DNA of 51,107 nucleotides, taken from Opitutaceae bacterium. GTDB lineage: Bacteria > Verrucomicrobiota > Verrucomicrobiia > Opitutales > Opitutaceae. Shown piece after piece: positions 16,437 through 23,677 of the stretch (the first letter of the stretch is position 1; every line of letters begins with the position of its first letter). The DNA is taken from positions 1 to 51,107 of the forward strand of contig JAHFTC010000013.1 in the NCBI GenBank assembly GCA_023269585.1. Direction: 5' to 3'. Below the pieces are notes generated by a model. That model made no database searches. It had not been told where the DNA came from and was given only the letters and a program-made list of their open reading frames with translations. The position numbers and the translations under genes are program-made.

Positions 16437-18236
16437 ATGAACCGTCGCCTTTCGCATTGGCTGCTGTGGCTGCTGGCCCTCTCGCCGGCGCTGTTGCCGC
16501 TCTGGCAGATCCTGCACTTCGGCGTCGATGTGCCCTACTGGGACCAGTTCGACGACGATATCGCCGGCATGCACATCAAGGCCCACGCTGGCGAGCTGAC
16601 CTTCGGCGACCTCGCCGCACAGCACAACGAGCACCGCATCCTCGTGCCGCGGCTCGTGTTTCTCGCCCTCGGCCACGCGACGCACGGCAACGTCGTGGCC
16701 GAGATGCTCGCCGCGTGGGCGATCGCCGTGGCGACCTCGCTCGTGCTGCTGCGCCTGGGACGGAAGACACTGGCGCCCGCCGTGGCGGAGGTGCCGGAGT
16801 CGCGCCCGGTCTTCTGGTGGTTTCTCGCGAATCTCCTGATCTTCTCGCCCGCGCAGTACGAGAACTGGTTGTGGGGCATCGGCGTGGAAAACGTCCTACC
16901 CCAGCTCTGGACGGCGTTGGCGATCGGGGTGGCGGCCGCCGGCGGTCGGGAGTCCGTGAAGTTCGCGCTCGTGGTCGTGTGTGCTGCGCTGGCGACCTGG
17001 TCTTCCGGCAACGGCATGTTGGCGTGGGGTCTCGCCGGCGGTGTCCTGCTCTGGGCGCCCTCGTGGCGCGAGGTGCTCGCGCGGCGCCGTACGGCGTTGC
17101 TCCTGCTCGCCGTCGTCGCGGTCGTCCTCGTCCTCTATTTCGTGGGCATGGCGCCGCCGAACCATCGCGGGCTGCAACCGTACGATTCCACGCTGGCGGA
17201 AAAACTACACTACGCGCTCGTCTTCGCCGGCTCGCCCTTCGCCTACGCGTTCGCCACGCCGGCGCTCGTCGTCGCCACCGGTTTCGGGGCGGCGTGCTAC
17301 GCGCTGCTCGCCGCGTGCGCCGTACGTTTTCTGCAGCTCTGGCGCCGCGGGGAGCACACCGAGCTCTGCCGGCGCGCGCTGCCGTGGTTTGCCGTCGCCG
17401 GCTTCGCCGTGGGCAGCGGGCTCATCGCCGCCTTCGCCCGCGCTGGCATCGGACCGCTCCAAGGGGCCAGCTCGCGGTACGTGACCTTCGCGGTGTATCT
17501 GCCGATCGCGCTGGTCCCGCTGCTCCTGCAGCTCAAACCGTGGCGGGCGGTGGCGCTCGGCTTCCGTGCCCGCGAGGAACGTGCGGATCGGCTGGATGCG
17601 CTGGTGCCCGTGGCGGGCGCCACGGCGCTGATCATTCTTTCGCTCGCTGCGATCGCGCCTTCGCTGCGCGGCAGCGCCGAAACTCAGGCTGCGCGGCGCC
17701 AGACGCGGGTGGGCGTCCAGCTCGCCGGGATTTTTCCCGACCACCCGATGCTTTCGGCACTCGTTTTCCCCGACGCCGCCGTGGCGCACCGCAACGCCCT
17801 TGGACTCGATGCCATCGGCTATTTGCGGCCGCGAGTCGTGCGCTCACGCGAGGTGCGGCAGTTGGCCGCCCCGCAACCGCCGCCGGCGGAGACGACGGGC
17901 CAGCTCGAAAGTGTTTGGGAAATTGCTCCCGGCGAACTCGCGTTGGTCGGCTGGGCGGTGCTGCCCGGCTCGAACCGGCCGGCCGATGCGGTGCTCGTGT
18001 GCGTCGCCGATGAACGCGGCGAACCGCTCATCACCGAGGTGGCGGCGGTGAATATTCCGCGTTCGGACCTCGCGACGAAAGTGGGCGCGGCGGCGAAGGG
18101 TTGCGGCTGGGCGCTGCGCTCACCGGCCGGAGCGATCATGCGGCCCGGTGGAGCGACGAAGGTCAGCGCGTGGGCGCTCGACGCGGAGAAAGGTGAAGTG
18201 TATCCGCTCGCCGGCTCGGCCACGCTCGGGCGCTGA
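16437..18236 (+). CDS. Large polytopic membrane protein, possibly GT-C-type glycosyltransferase
   Basis: This is a 599-residue protein with about ten hydrophobic spans over the first 430 residues and a soluble domain at 450-599. After the first span an extracytoplasmic loop holds DVPYWDQFDDDIAG and then HNEHRILVPRLV. Acidic residues in the first loop after TM1 are a hallmark of GT-C glycosyltransferases, which use lipid-linked sugars. Similar WDQ...HNEHR proteins are commonly annotated only as hypothetical membrane proteins. The soluble tail (GELALVGWAVLPGS...AVLVCVADERGEP) looks like a beta-rich domain. I chose ATG 16437, directly before TM1. The function is unproven; it is not in an obvious polysaccharide cluster. 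Confidence 0.7.
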   Translation: MNRRLSHWLLWLLALSPALLPLWQILHFGVDVPYWDQFDDDIAGMHIKAHAGELTFGDLAAQHNEHRILVPRLVFLALGHATHGNVVAEMLAAWAIAVATSLVLLRLGRKTLAPAVAEVPESRPVFWWFLANLLIFSPAQYENWLWGIGVENVLPQLWTALAIGVAAAGGRESVKFALVVVCAALATWSSGNGMLAWGLAGGVLLWAPSWREVLARRRTALLLLAVVAVVLVLYFVGMAPPNHRGLQPYDSTLAEKLHYALVFAGSPFAYAFATPALVVATGFGAACYALLAACAVRFLQLWRRGEHTELCRRALPWFAVAGFAVGSGLIAAFARAGIGPLQGASSRYVTFAVYLPIALVPLLLQLKPWRAVALGFRAREERADRLDALVPVAGATALIILSLAAIAPSLRGSAETQAARRQTRVGVQLAGIFPDHPMLSALVFPDAAVAHRNALGLDAIGYLRPRVVRSREVRQLAAPQPPPAETTGQLESVWEIAPGELALVGWAVLPGSNRPADAVLVCVADERGEPLITEVAAVNIPRSDLATKVGAAAKGCGWALRSPAGAIMRPGGATKVSAWALDAEKGEVYPLAGSATLGR

Positions 18237-18245
18237 GCGGATGCG

Positions 18246-19619
18246 CTAAACGAAGCGCACTGTCTCGCCCACGGCGAGGGTGCGGAACTGCTCCGGCGGC
18301 ACGCCGCGGGCGGCGAGCGTGTCGGCGAGGAGCACCGGCGGTTCGCGCAAAGGCTCCTCGGTGAGCACGAACGTGCCCCAGTGCATCGCCAGCGACTGTT
18401 GCGCGCCGATGAGCTGATGGATCTCGACGGCGTCGGCCGCGGTGCAGTGCACGGGCGTCATGACCCAACGGGGCTGATACGCGCCGATGGGCAGCAGTGC
18501 GACGTCGATGCCACCCGTCGCGCGGAACCAGTCGCCGAGTTCGCCGAAGAACGGCGCCAGGCCGGTGTCGCCGGCGAAGTAGATGCGCTTGCCCGCAACC
18601 TCGAGCAGCCAGCCGCACCAGAGCGTCTGGTTGCGGTCCTTGCCCGTGCGCGCCGAGAAGTGCAGCGCCGGTACCGCGGTGAGTTTGGCGCCCGCCCCGG
18701 CGAGCGTCTCGCCCCATTCGGCATCGTGCACGCGGCCGCCGGTCTTACGCGTGACAAATTGAGTCAGTCCCGCGGGCACCGCGTAGGCCGGAGCGGCACC
18801 GAGTCGCCGCAAAGTGGGCACATCGCAATGGTCGTAGTGCGAGTGGCTGAGCAGCACGAGGTCGATGCGCGGGAGTTGGTCGAAGGGTAGGCCGGGTGGG
18901 GCGCGCCGCCGCAGCGACCACAACGGCACCGGCGAACAGAACCGCGACCAGATCGGATCGGTGAGGATGTTGAGCCCGCCGATTTGGATGAGCCACGTCG
19001 AGTGCCCCACCCAGGTGAACTGCATCGCGTCCGTCGGCGGCTCCGCGATCCTCGCGAGGTCCGGCGTCACAACAGGCGCCGGGCCCGCCGGCACGCGCGA
19101 GCGCTCGACCGCCGGCTGCTCCTTCGGCCCCAGTCCTAGCGACCATTTCAAAATCCGCCCCGGCCCCGGCGGCTTCACCCCGCCGATGTTCTGGTAGCGG
19201 CCCGTCTGCGGGTCGCGCTGGGCGCGGAGGGAGTCGGGGTAGGCGGGAGCGCGACCGATGTTGGAAATCTCATCTCGCGGCGGCGTCCCCCAAAGCGTGG
19301 TGCGGTTGTATTGAAATGCCGGGTGAGAAACCACACCAAACCAGTCGGTGCGAAAGCCAGTGAACCGCGACTCTACGGCCACAAAGAATTCTTTGTACCC
19401 TTGGTCATCCTCACTCACGCACCACGCGTTTCCCGTCTCATCACAGCGAAAACCGAGGAGGATGTCGTCGTAGGCAAAGCAGTCTCGTTTGAAGGCGAAC
19501 ACCTCGATAACGTCCGCCCAGTGCACACGTGCCTGAACCTCGTCCTTCTCGAGAATATCGAAACCAGACGGATCAAAGCGCACAGCGCGACCTGTAGGAT
19601 CCATTGCGCTCATTCGCAT
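18246..19619 (-). CDS. Metallo-beta-lactamase-fold hydrolase (NAPE-PLD/UlaG-like) with an added N-terminal domain
   Basis: The 457-residue product has two parts. Residues about 180-457 form a beta-lactamase-fold hydrolase: TWVGHSTWLIQIGG, ILTDPIWS, the zinc motif SHSHYDHCD, VPALHFSAR, FAGDTGLAPFF and LAMHWGTF. This is the NAPE-PLD or UlaG-like group; the substrate is unknown. Residues 1-105 form a separate domain with WADVIEVFAFKRDCFAYDD, CVSEDDQGYKEFFV and WFGVVSHPAFQYNRTTLWG. It looks like short stand-alone proteins of unknown function that I recall as orphan or immunity-type genes. The DNA for this part (about 19290-19619) is visibly richer in A+T than its surroundings. Three Met codons (19619, 19613, 19604) could start it. 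Confidence 0.8.
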   Translation of the reverse strand: MRMSAMDPTGRAVRFDPSGFDILEKDEVQARVHWADVIEVFAFKRDCFAYDDILLGFRCDETGNAWCVSEDDQGYKEFFVAVESRFTGFRTDWFGVVSHPAFQYNRTTLWGTPPRDEISNIGRAPAYPDSLRAQRDPQTGRYQNIGGVKPPGPGRILKWSLGLGPKEQPAVERSRVPAGPAPVVTPDLARIAEPPTDAMQFTWVGHSTWLIQIGGLNILTDPIWSRFCSPVPLWSLRRRAPPGLPFDQLPRIDLVLLSHSHYDHCDVPTLRRLGAAPAYAVPAGLTQFVTRKTGGRVHDAEWGETLAGAGAKLTAVPALHFSARTGKDRNQTLWCGWLLEVAGKRIYFAGDTGLAPFFGELGDWFRATGGIDVALLPIGAYQPRWVMTPVHCTAADAVEIHQLIGAQQSLAMHWGTFVLTEEPLREPPVLLADTLAARGVPPEQFRTLAVGETVRFV

Positions 19620-19634
19620 CCCATTTCGCCAGGC

Positions 19635-19745
19635 CCGTAGGTCGTCCCTTCAGGGCGACCCGGCAGGTGTTGCACCCAAGCGTGACGCGAGCATGGCGCC
19701 GGCCGGAGCGGGCTGAAGCGCCGCTCTACGCGCAGGCGTGCTTCC
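19635..19745. repeat. Short dispersed repeats of the GTAGGTCG and GGGCTGAAGC types
   Basis: GTCGTCCC-TTCA-GGGCGAC at 19641-19659 forms a hairpin after CCCGTAGG. It is followed near 19708-19733 by AGCGGGCTGAAGCGCCGCTC, another hairpin-prone block. Similar GTAGGTCG/CGACCTAC strings lie at 36402-36500. They read as small dispersed intergenic repeats, not as parts of a gene. Confidence 0.5.
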
Positions 19746-19777
19746 AGCACGAGCAGTTCCATCATTGCGGACATCGC

Positions 19778-20581
19778 TCACTCCCCCCGCTGCCGCACCG
19801 CCTCGAAGAGCGTGATGATCGTGGCCATGGCGACGTTGAGGGAGTCGGCCTGGCCGGCCATCGGGATGCGGATGCGGGCGTCGGCCTCCTTCAGCCAGAA
19901 ATCACTGAGGCCGTACTGCTCGCTGCCCATGAGCAGCGCGACCGAACCCTTCAGGTCGGTCTTCGTGTAGAGCTCGGTGGCGGCGGGCGTTGTCGCCACG
20001 ACGCGGATTCCCTTGGCGCGCAGGAATGCGTGCACCTCGTCTGTCGTCGCGATCGCCACCGGCATCGCGAAGAGCACGCCGGTCGAGGAGCGCACGACGT
20101 TGGGGTTGAAGAGATCCGTCACCGGATCGCACACGATCACGGCGTCGACTCCGGCGGCATCGGCGCTGCGCAGGATGGTGCCGAGGTTGCCGGGTTTCTC
20201 GATGGCCTCGACGACGAGCAGGAACGGCGGATCGGACAGCTCCAGCTCCTCGAGCTTCGTGCGCCACTGCGGGATGATCGCGAGCAGGCCGTCGGGACGT
20301 TCGCGGTACGCGACCTTGGCGAAAGCCTCCTTCGTCAGCTCGAAGATCCGCGCACCGGCGGCCTCGGCGCGGGCGATGAGCGCGGGCTCGTTTTCCCCGA
20401 GGAACCAGTCGGGCGAGACGTAGAACTCCACGGGCTTCGCGCCTTGGTCGAGCGCGCGCAGCACCTCGCGGTAGCCCTCGACGATGAACACGCCGGCCTC
20501 GTCGCGTTCGCGCCGTTCGCGCAGGCGGACGAGCTGCTTGATGCGCGGATTCTGGAGGCTGGTGAGACGTTCGGCGGGCAT
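19778..20581 (-). CDS. SpoU/TrmH-family RNA 2'-O-methyltransferase
   Basis: The enzyme transfers methyl from S-adenosylmethionine to a ribose 2'-OH in rRNA or tRNA. The 267-residue product has an N-terminal substrate-binding domain (SLQNPRIKQLVRLRERRERDEAGVFIVEGYREVLRAL). The SPOUT catalytic domain follows with motif 1 VEAIEKPGNLGTILRSADAAG, motif 2 LLMGSEQYGLSD and motif 3 IRIPMAGQADSLNVAMA, in a deep trefoil knot. The target nucleotide cannot be told; large-subunit rRNA is typical for this architecture. ATG 20581 is chosen, since the frame continues far upstream through palindromes into the rsmE region. It follows rsmE on the same strand after 272 bases. Confidence 0.9.
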   Translation of the reverse strand: MPAERLTSLQNPRIKQLVRLRERRERDEAGVFIVEGYREVLRALDQGAKPVEFYVSPDWFLGENEPALIARAEAAGARIFELTKEAFAKVAYRERPDGLLAIIPQWRTKLEELELSDPPFLLVVEAIEKPGNLGTILRSADAAGVDAVIVCDPVTDLFNPNVVRSSTGVLFAMPVAIATTDEVHAFLRAKGIRVVATTPAATELYTKTDLKGSVALLMGSEQYGLSDFWLKEADARIRIPMAGQADSLNVAMATIITLFEAVRQRGE

Positions 20582-20660
20582 GTGGCGTCCAAGAGCGAAG
20601 CGCGGTTTCGCCCGGAACTCACGACCGAAAACCGCCCGCGCTCGCAGGCTCCCTTCTGCG

Positions 20661-20699
20661 CCGACCAAATAACTCCACGGTCGTGGAAGTATTTGGCGG
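20661..20699. repeat. Palindrome, family A, copy 3
   Basis: CCAAATA... and ...TATTTGG arms surround the centre CACG-GT-CGTG at 20676-20685, with two mismatches between the 15-base arms. It lies between rsmE and the downstream methyltransferase gene, and pairs with another copy 55 bases further on. Confidence 0.85.
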
Positions 20700-20753
20700 C
20701 GCCTCGGGCGCAGGGGTCTGGGGGCCCCGAGGTGAAGCTGCCACAGGTGGCTT

Positions 20754-20791
20754 CCACCAAATAAGTCCACGGTCGTGGATCTATTTGGCGG
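20754..20791. repeat. Palindrome, family A, copy 4
   Basis: The arms CCAAATAAGTCCACG and CGTGGATCTATTTGG flank a central GT, with two mismatches. It has the same centre and orientation as copy 3, so this pair is direct, unlike the pair at 3231-3343. Confidence 0.85.
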
Positions 20792-20853
20792 AAACGGGGA
20801 CAGGGCCGCCTTGGGCGGGCGGGGGCGGCCGGGTGGCGGTGGGGCGACGGTCG

Positions 20854-21609
20854 TCAGCCGTTCTGTAACTCGTAGCTGAGGATGCTCAGCGCGTAGACGG
20901 CGGCGGTCTCGCAACGCAGGACGAGCGGGCCGAGGGTGATCGGCTCGAAGCCGGCGTTCTTGGAGATGCTCATCTCGGCGGGCGTGAAGTCGCCCTCGGG
21001 CCCGACGAGCCAGAGCACCTTCTGCGGCTGCCGGCCCTTCTCCTCGCGGAAACGGGCGAGCACGCTCTTGAGCGACTTCGCGCCGGGCTGGAGGCTGGCG
21101 ATGAGCTTCAGGTCGTAGCCCTGCGCGGTTTCCATGAACGTGGCGGCGCGCTGCACGGGCTGGAGCGCGGGCAGGAAGGCGTTGCCGCACTGCTTGGCGG
21201 CCTCGATCGCGGCCGCGCGCCATTTCTCGAGCTTGTTCTCCTCGCGGTCGGACTCGAGCTGCACCTCGGTGCGCTCGCTCACCAGCGGGACGATGCCGGC
21301 GACGCCGAGCTCCGTGGCCTTGCGCACGATGGCGTCCATGTATTTGCCCTTCGGTAACGCCTGGCCGAGGGTGACGGCGTAGGGCAGGGCCCGGATCTGC
21401 TGCGGGAAGCGGACCTTCAGCCGCGCCTCGCGTTTGCCGATCGCGGCCAGCGCGCAGATCCACTCGTGGCCGGCGCCGTCGAAGGCGACGACGGTATCGC
21501 CTTCGCGGGCACGGTTCACGGAGACGAGGTGGTGGCTCTCGGTCTCATCGAGGACGATCTCCGCCGGCTCGCGGCTCGGCGGCACACAGAAAACACGGAA
21601 GTCGGGCAT
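20854..21609 (-). CDS. rsmE: 16S rRNA (uracil-1498-N3)-methyltransferase
   Basis: RsmE methylates N3 of U1498 in the decoding region of 16S rRNA, using S-adenosylmethionine. The 251-residue SPOUT protein has an N-terminal PUA-like domain (FRVFCVPP, HHLVSVNRAREGD) and the family blocks LGQALPKGKYMDAIVRKATELGV, IVPLVSERTEV, KWRAAAIEAAKQCGNAFLP, VGPEGDFTPAEM and LGPLVLRCETAAVYALS. Its length is typical. ATG 21609 fits the family start. Upstream of it lies the triplicated hairpin repeat at 21674-22360. Confidence 0.95.
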   Translation of the reverse strand: MPDFRVFCVPPSREPAEIVLDETESHHLVSVNRAREGDTVVAFDGAGHEWICALAAIGKREARLKVRFPQQIRALPYAVTLGQALPKGKYMDAIVRKATELGVAGIVPLVSERTEVQLESDREENKLEKWRAAAIEAAKQCGNAFLPALQPVQRAATFMETAQGYDLKLIASLQPGAKSLKSVLARFREEKGRQPQKVLWLVGPEGDFTPAEMSISKNAGFEPITLGPLVLRCETAAVYALSILSYELQNG

Positions 21610-21673
21610 GGCCCATGCGACTCCGGCGGGCGGGCGGCGGCAAACGCGTTTTCGGCGCGGTGCGCATCGCGAG

Positions 21674-21830
21674 GTGCAAAAACGGCTGAAGCGCCCGGTT
21701 GCCCGGACGCTTCAGCCGACTAACAAACTACAAACGTTAAGAAACTAGCCCTGCAAACCCTGTTACGTAGGGAAAGACGCGGGCGGCGGCGAAACGTTCA
21801 AAAGCCGCAGAACTATTTTCGGGAAATCGC
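21674..21830. ncRNA. Triplicated structured unit, copy 1 (candidate small RNA or repeat)
   Basis: The unit starts with a hairpin at 21683-21718: an 11-base stem CGGCTGAAGCG with loop CCCGGTTGCCCGGA. Next come an A-rich spacer (ACTAACAAACTACAAACG), a second stem CCCTGC/GTAGGG (one G-U pair), AAAGACGC, and a third possible stem GCGGC/GCCGC around AACGTTCAAAA. On the minus strand the first hairpin comes last and is followed by TTTTT, as in an intrinsic terminator, which would make each unit a terminated transcript of about 150 bases. No frame is kept across copies. The call as RNA is an inference. Confidence 0.45.
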
Positions 21831-21969
21831 GCCCGGTGCGAAAACGGCCCTTGGCGCCGGCAACGACCATGCCGCTGAACGGGCCGGTAGCGCCCGTTGC
21901 CGCGGGGGACTTGGAGCGCGCCGCGGTCGCTCGCCGGCCGCGGCCGCGATCCGTGGATCGGAGTCGCGG

Positions 21970-22126
21970 GGTCCAGAAACGGCTGAAGCGCCCGGTTGCC
22001 CGGACGCTTCAGCCGACTAACAAACTACAAACGAGAGAAACTAGCCCTGCAAAAATTGTTACGCAGGGAAAGACGCAGGCGGTGGCGGAACGTTCAAAAG
22101 CCGCAGAACTTTTTTCGGGGAATCGT
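21970..22126. ncRNA. Triplicated structured unit, copy 2
   Basis: The hairpin at 21980-22015 is identical in sequence to copy 1. The spacer has one base fewer. The second stem is CCCTGC/GCAGGG, a perfect version of the stem in copy 1, so the G-U pair there becomes G-C here while pairing is kept. The CGTTCAAAAGCCGCAGAAC block is unchanged. A 143-base unrelated GC-rich stretch separates it from copy 1. Confidence 0.45.
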
Positions 22127-22200
22127 GCCGCTGGTGATTCGGCGGTGGTGCTCTCGCCCTCGGTTGGTGGGGCAGTGGTGTGGCGCCGCTCGCTGATCGC

Positions 22201-22360
22201 GGGGTCCAGAAACGGCTGAAGCGCCCGGTTGCCCGGACGCTTCAGCCGACTTATCAAACTACAAACTAGTAGAAGTACTAGCCTTGCATACTCTCTTGCG
22301 ACGGGGAGAGACGCAGCGAGGCGCGGAACGTTCAAAAACGGCGGAGAAATCTCGGGGGGC
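22201..22360. ncRNA. Triplicated structured unit, copy 3 (most diverged)
   Basis: It begins GGGGTCCAGAAACGG as copy 2 does and has the same hairpin at 22213-22248. The spacer and the second stem have diverged (CCTTGC no longer pairs fully), while CGGAACGTTCAAAA is kept. The retained parts across all three copies are therefore the hairpin and the ACGTTCAAAA block. Confidence 0.45.
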
Positions 22361-22404
22361 GCTACCGTCCGGGCGCCGATGGAGGCGGCGGCGTTCCGAC
22401 GCCG

Positions 22405-22441
22405 AAAAAAAGAAAACCCGCCGGGTGGCGGGTTTTCTTTT
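22405..22441 (-). terminator. Intrinsic terminator after tRNA-Leu
   Basis: On the minus strand a stem of AAAACCCGCC/GGCGGGTTTT with a 4-base loop is followed by a run of T. It begins immediately downstream of the tRNA-Leu CCA end. The arms are A/T-rich outside, so it could also work on the plus strand. Confidence 0.85.
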
Positions 22442-22528
22442 TGGTGCCCAGAGTGGGGGTCGAACCCACACTCCCTTGCGGGAACAGGATTTTGAGTCCA
22501 GCGCGTCTGCCAATTCCGCCATCCGGGC
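22442..22528 (-). tRNA. tRNA-Leu (CAA)
   Basis: The 87-base molecule has a 7-pair acceptor stem (GCCCGGA with TCTGGGC, one G-U), a D arm GCGGAATTGGCAGACGC and an anticodon loop CTCAAAA, so anticodon CAA reading UUG. It also has a class II variable arm (GTTCCCGCAAGGGAGT region), a T arm GTGGGTTCGACCCCCAC and an encoded CCA. In the anticodon stem CTGGA/TCCTG the second pair (28-42) is U-U, an unusual mismatch. It is followed at once by a strong terminator. Confidence 0.95.
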
Positions 22529-22678
22529 ATTGCGGAGGCGGGAAACAAAACAGAGCGAGGGGCGAAGTCCACCGGATTTTCCGGAGGCGAGCGCGGATGC
22601 CGGCGTTGGCGAAAAGATCCGGAGAATGGTCTTGCTTCGGGTGGCGAGGTCCGTTGCCTTTGCGCCCTTTCCAAGGTC

Positions 22679-22755
22679 CGGGCCGTAGCGCAGACTGGTA
22701 GCGCACTTGCATGGGGTGCAAGGGGTCGTGAGTTCAAATCTCACCGGCCCGACCA
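22679..22755 (+). tRNA. tRNA-Pro (GGG)
   Basis: The 77-base molecule has acceptor stem CGGGCCG/CGGCCCG, D arm GCGCAGACTGGTAGCGC, anticodon stem CTTGC/GCAAG with loop ATGGGGT (anticodon GGG, reading CCC), T arm GTGAGTTCAAATCTCAC and an encoded CCA. All stems pair. It is divergent from tRNA-Leu, with 150 bases between them. Confidence 0.96.
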
Positions 22756-22777
22756 TTTGGAAACTTCCGGTGGCCGG

Positions 22778-23440
22778 TCAGGCTGTGGAAGACTTCGGTT
22801 GCCGACGGGCGCGGATGAACTCCACGACGATCGGGACCAGCGAGAGAATGATGATCGCGACGATCACGAGCTTGAAGTTCTTCTGCACGAACGGACGGGT
22901 TCCGAAGAAATAGCCCGCGTACGTGAATCCGTAGATCCAGACGAAACCGCCGATGATGTTGTACGCGATGAAGCGGCTGTAGGTCATGCTGCCCACGCCG
23001 GCGACGAACGGCACGAATGTGCGCACGAAGGGCACAAACCGCGCGAGGATGATCGCGCGACCGCCGTATTTCTCGAAGAAGCCGTGGGCTTCGGCGAGGT
23101 GCTTCTTGCGCAGGAAAAAGGAGTCCTCCCGTTTGAAGACCTTCGGGCCGATGCGGTAACCGATCCAGTAGTTCACCGTGTCGCCGAGCACTGCCGCCAC
23201 GAACAGCAGGAGGGCGAGGAGGTGGATGGCGAGCTGGCTCTCGGCCGGGGCGCAGAGGGCCCCGGCGGCGAAGAGCAGGGAGTCGCCCGGCAGGAACGGG
23301 GTCACGACGAACCCGGTCTCCGCGAAAACGATCAGGAAGAGCACGCCGTAGGTCCAGAGCCCGTAGTTGCCGACGATGTCCCGCAGGTGGACGTCGATGT
23401 GGAGCACGAAGTCGATGAGTCCGCGGAGGAGGTCGATCAC
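22778..23440 (-). CDS. DedA-family membrane protein
   Basis: DedA proteins are inner-membrane transporters or flippases linked to phospholipid recycling and membrane energetics. The 220-residue product has the family blocks FAETGFVVTPFLPGDSLLFAAGAL (about 40-63), GDTVNYWIGYRIGPKVF, FFEKYGGRAIILARFVPFVRTFVPFVAG and a final span LVIVAIIILSLVPIVVEF. The frame extends to a GTG at 23479, but a strong terminator for the upstream gene lies at 23462-23489, so that start would sit inside the terminator. I chose GTG 23440, giving IDLLRGLIDFVLHID at the N-terminus as in relatives. Confidence 0.9.
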   Translation of the reverse strand: MIDLLRGLIDFVLHIDVHLRDIVGNYGLWTYGVLFLIVFAETGFVVTPFLPGDSLLFAAGALCAPAESQLAIHLLALLLFVAAVLGDTVNYWIGYRIGPKVFKREDSFFLRKKHLAEAHGFFEKYGGRAIILARFVPFVRTFVPFVAGVGSMTYSRFIAYNIIGGFVWIYGFTYAGYFFGTRPFVQKNFKLVIVAIIILSLVPIVVEFIRARRQPKSSTA

Positions 23441-23461
23441 GGGAGTTGGCGTGTGGGCATG

Positions 23462-23489
23462 AAAAAGGCCCGACGTCACCGGCGGGCCT
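23462..23489 (-). terminator. Intrinsic terminator after the small basic protein gene
   Basis: On the minus strand AGGCCCG...CGGGCCT form a 7-pair GC-rich stem, followed by TTTTT. It lies 18 bases past the stop of the small basic protein and upstream of dedA. It thus separates the cutA/small-basic-protein transcript from dedA and argues for the shorter dedA start. Confidence 0.85.
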
Positions 23490-23507
23490 AGAAGGATGGG
23501 AGGCGGC

Positions 23508-23663
23508 TCAGACGTCGGGCTTGGTCTTGCGCAGACCCATCACGCGACCGCCTTCTTTCCACTGGCCGCGTTTCTTGAGGATCTCGACGCGCTCGAAGCG
23601 CTTGAGGACATTACGTTTGGCACCGGTGGTGGCGGTGGAGCGGAAGCTGTTGTGCTGAGACAT
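23508..23663 (-). CDS. Small basic protein of the Verrucomicrobia-Chlamydiae family
   Basis: The 51-residue, Lys/Arg-rich product reads MSQHNSFRSTATTGAKRNVL and continues with KRFERVEILKKRGQWKEG and GLRKTKP. That pattern is the lineage-specific small basic protein shared by Verrucomicrobia and Chlamydiae (modelled as TIGR04137). Its function is unknown; the charge and size suggest RNA or ribosome binding, which is inference. ATG 23663 is the family start. It lies 14 bases after cutA on the same strand and is closed by the terminator at 23462-23489. It is the best taxonomic marker in the window. Confidence 0.9.
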   Translation of the reverse strand: MSQHNSFRSTATTGAKRNVLKRFERVEILKKRGQWKEGGRVMGLRKTKPDV

Positions 23664-23677
23664 GGTCCGGGCTGCGG

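Noticed and set aside
16088-18013. A 641-residue Arg/Ala-rich frame on the plus strand
   Set aside because: It is an out-of-frame shadow of the membrane-protein gene starting at 16437.
19778-21463. A single 561-residue methyltransferase fusion
   Set aside because: The upstream part of the frame is antisense-like noise through rsmE in another frame and through two palindromes; the real gene starts at 20581.
21720-22340. A repeated short protein (KLALQTLLRRE-like)
   Set aside because: The frame is not kept between copies 1 and 2 because of a one-base deletion, and copy 3 contains different substitutions without codon bias.
21674-22360. CRISPR array, or integron attC sites
   Set aside because: The repeated units are about 155 bases with unequal gaps, which excludes CRISPR. 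The hairpin lacks the paired attC core sites and no cassette genes lie between copies.
22778-23479. The longer dedA start at GTG 23479
   Set aside because: It falls within the strong terminator at 23462-23489, and the extra residues are not family-like.
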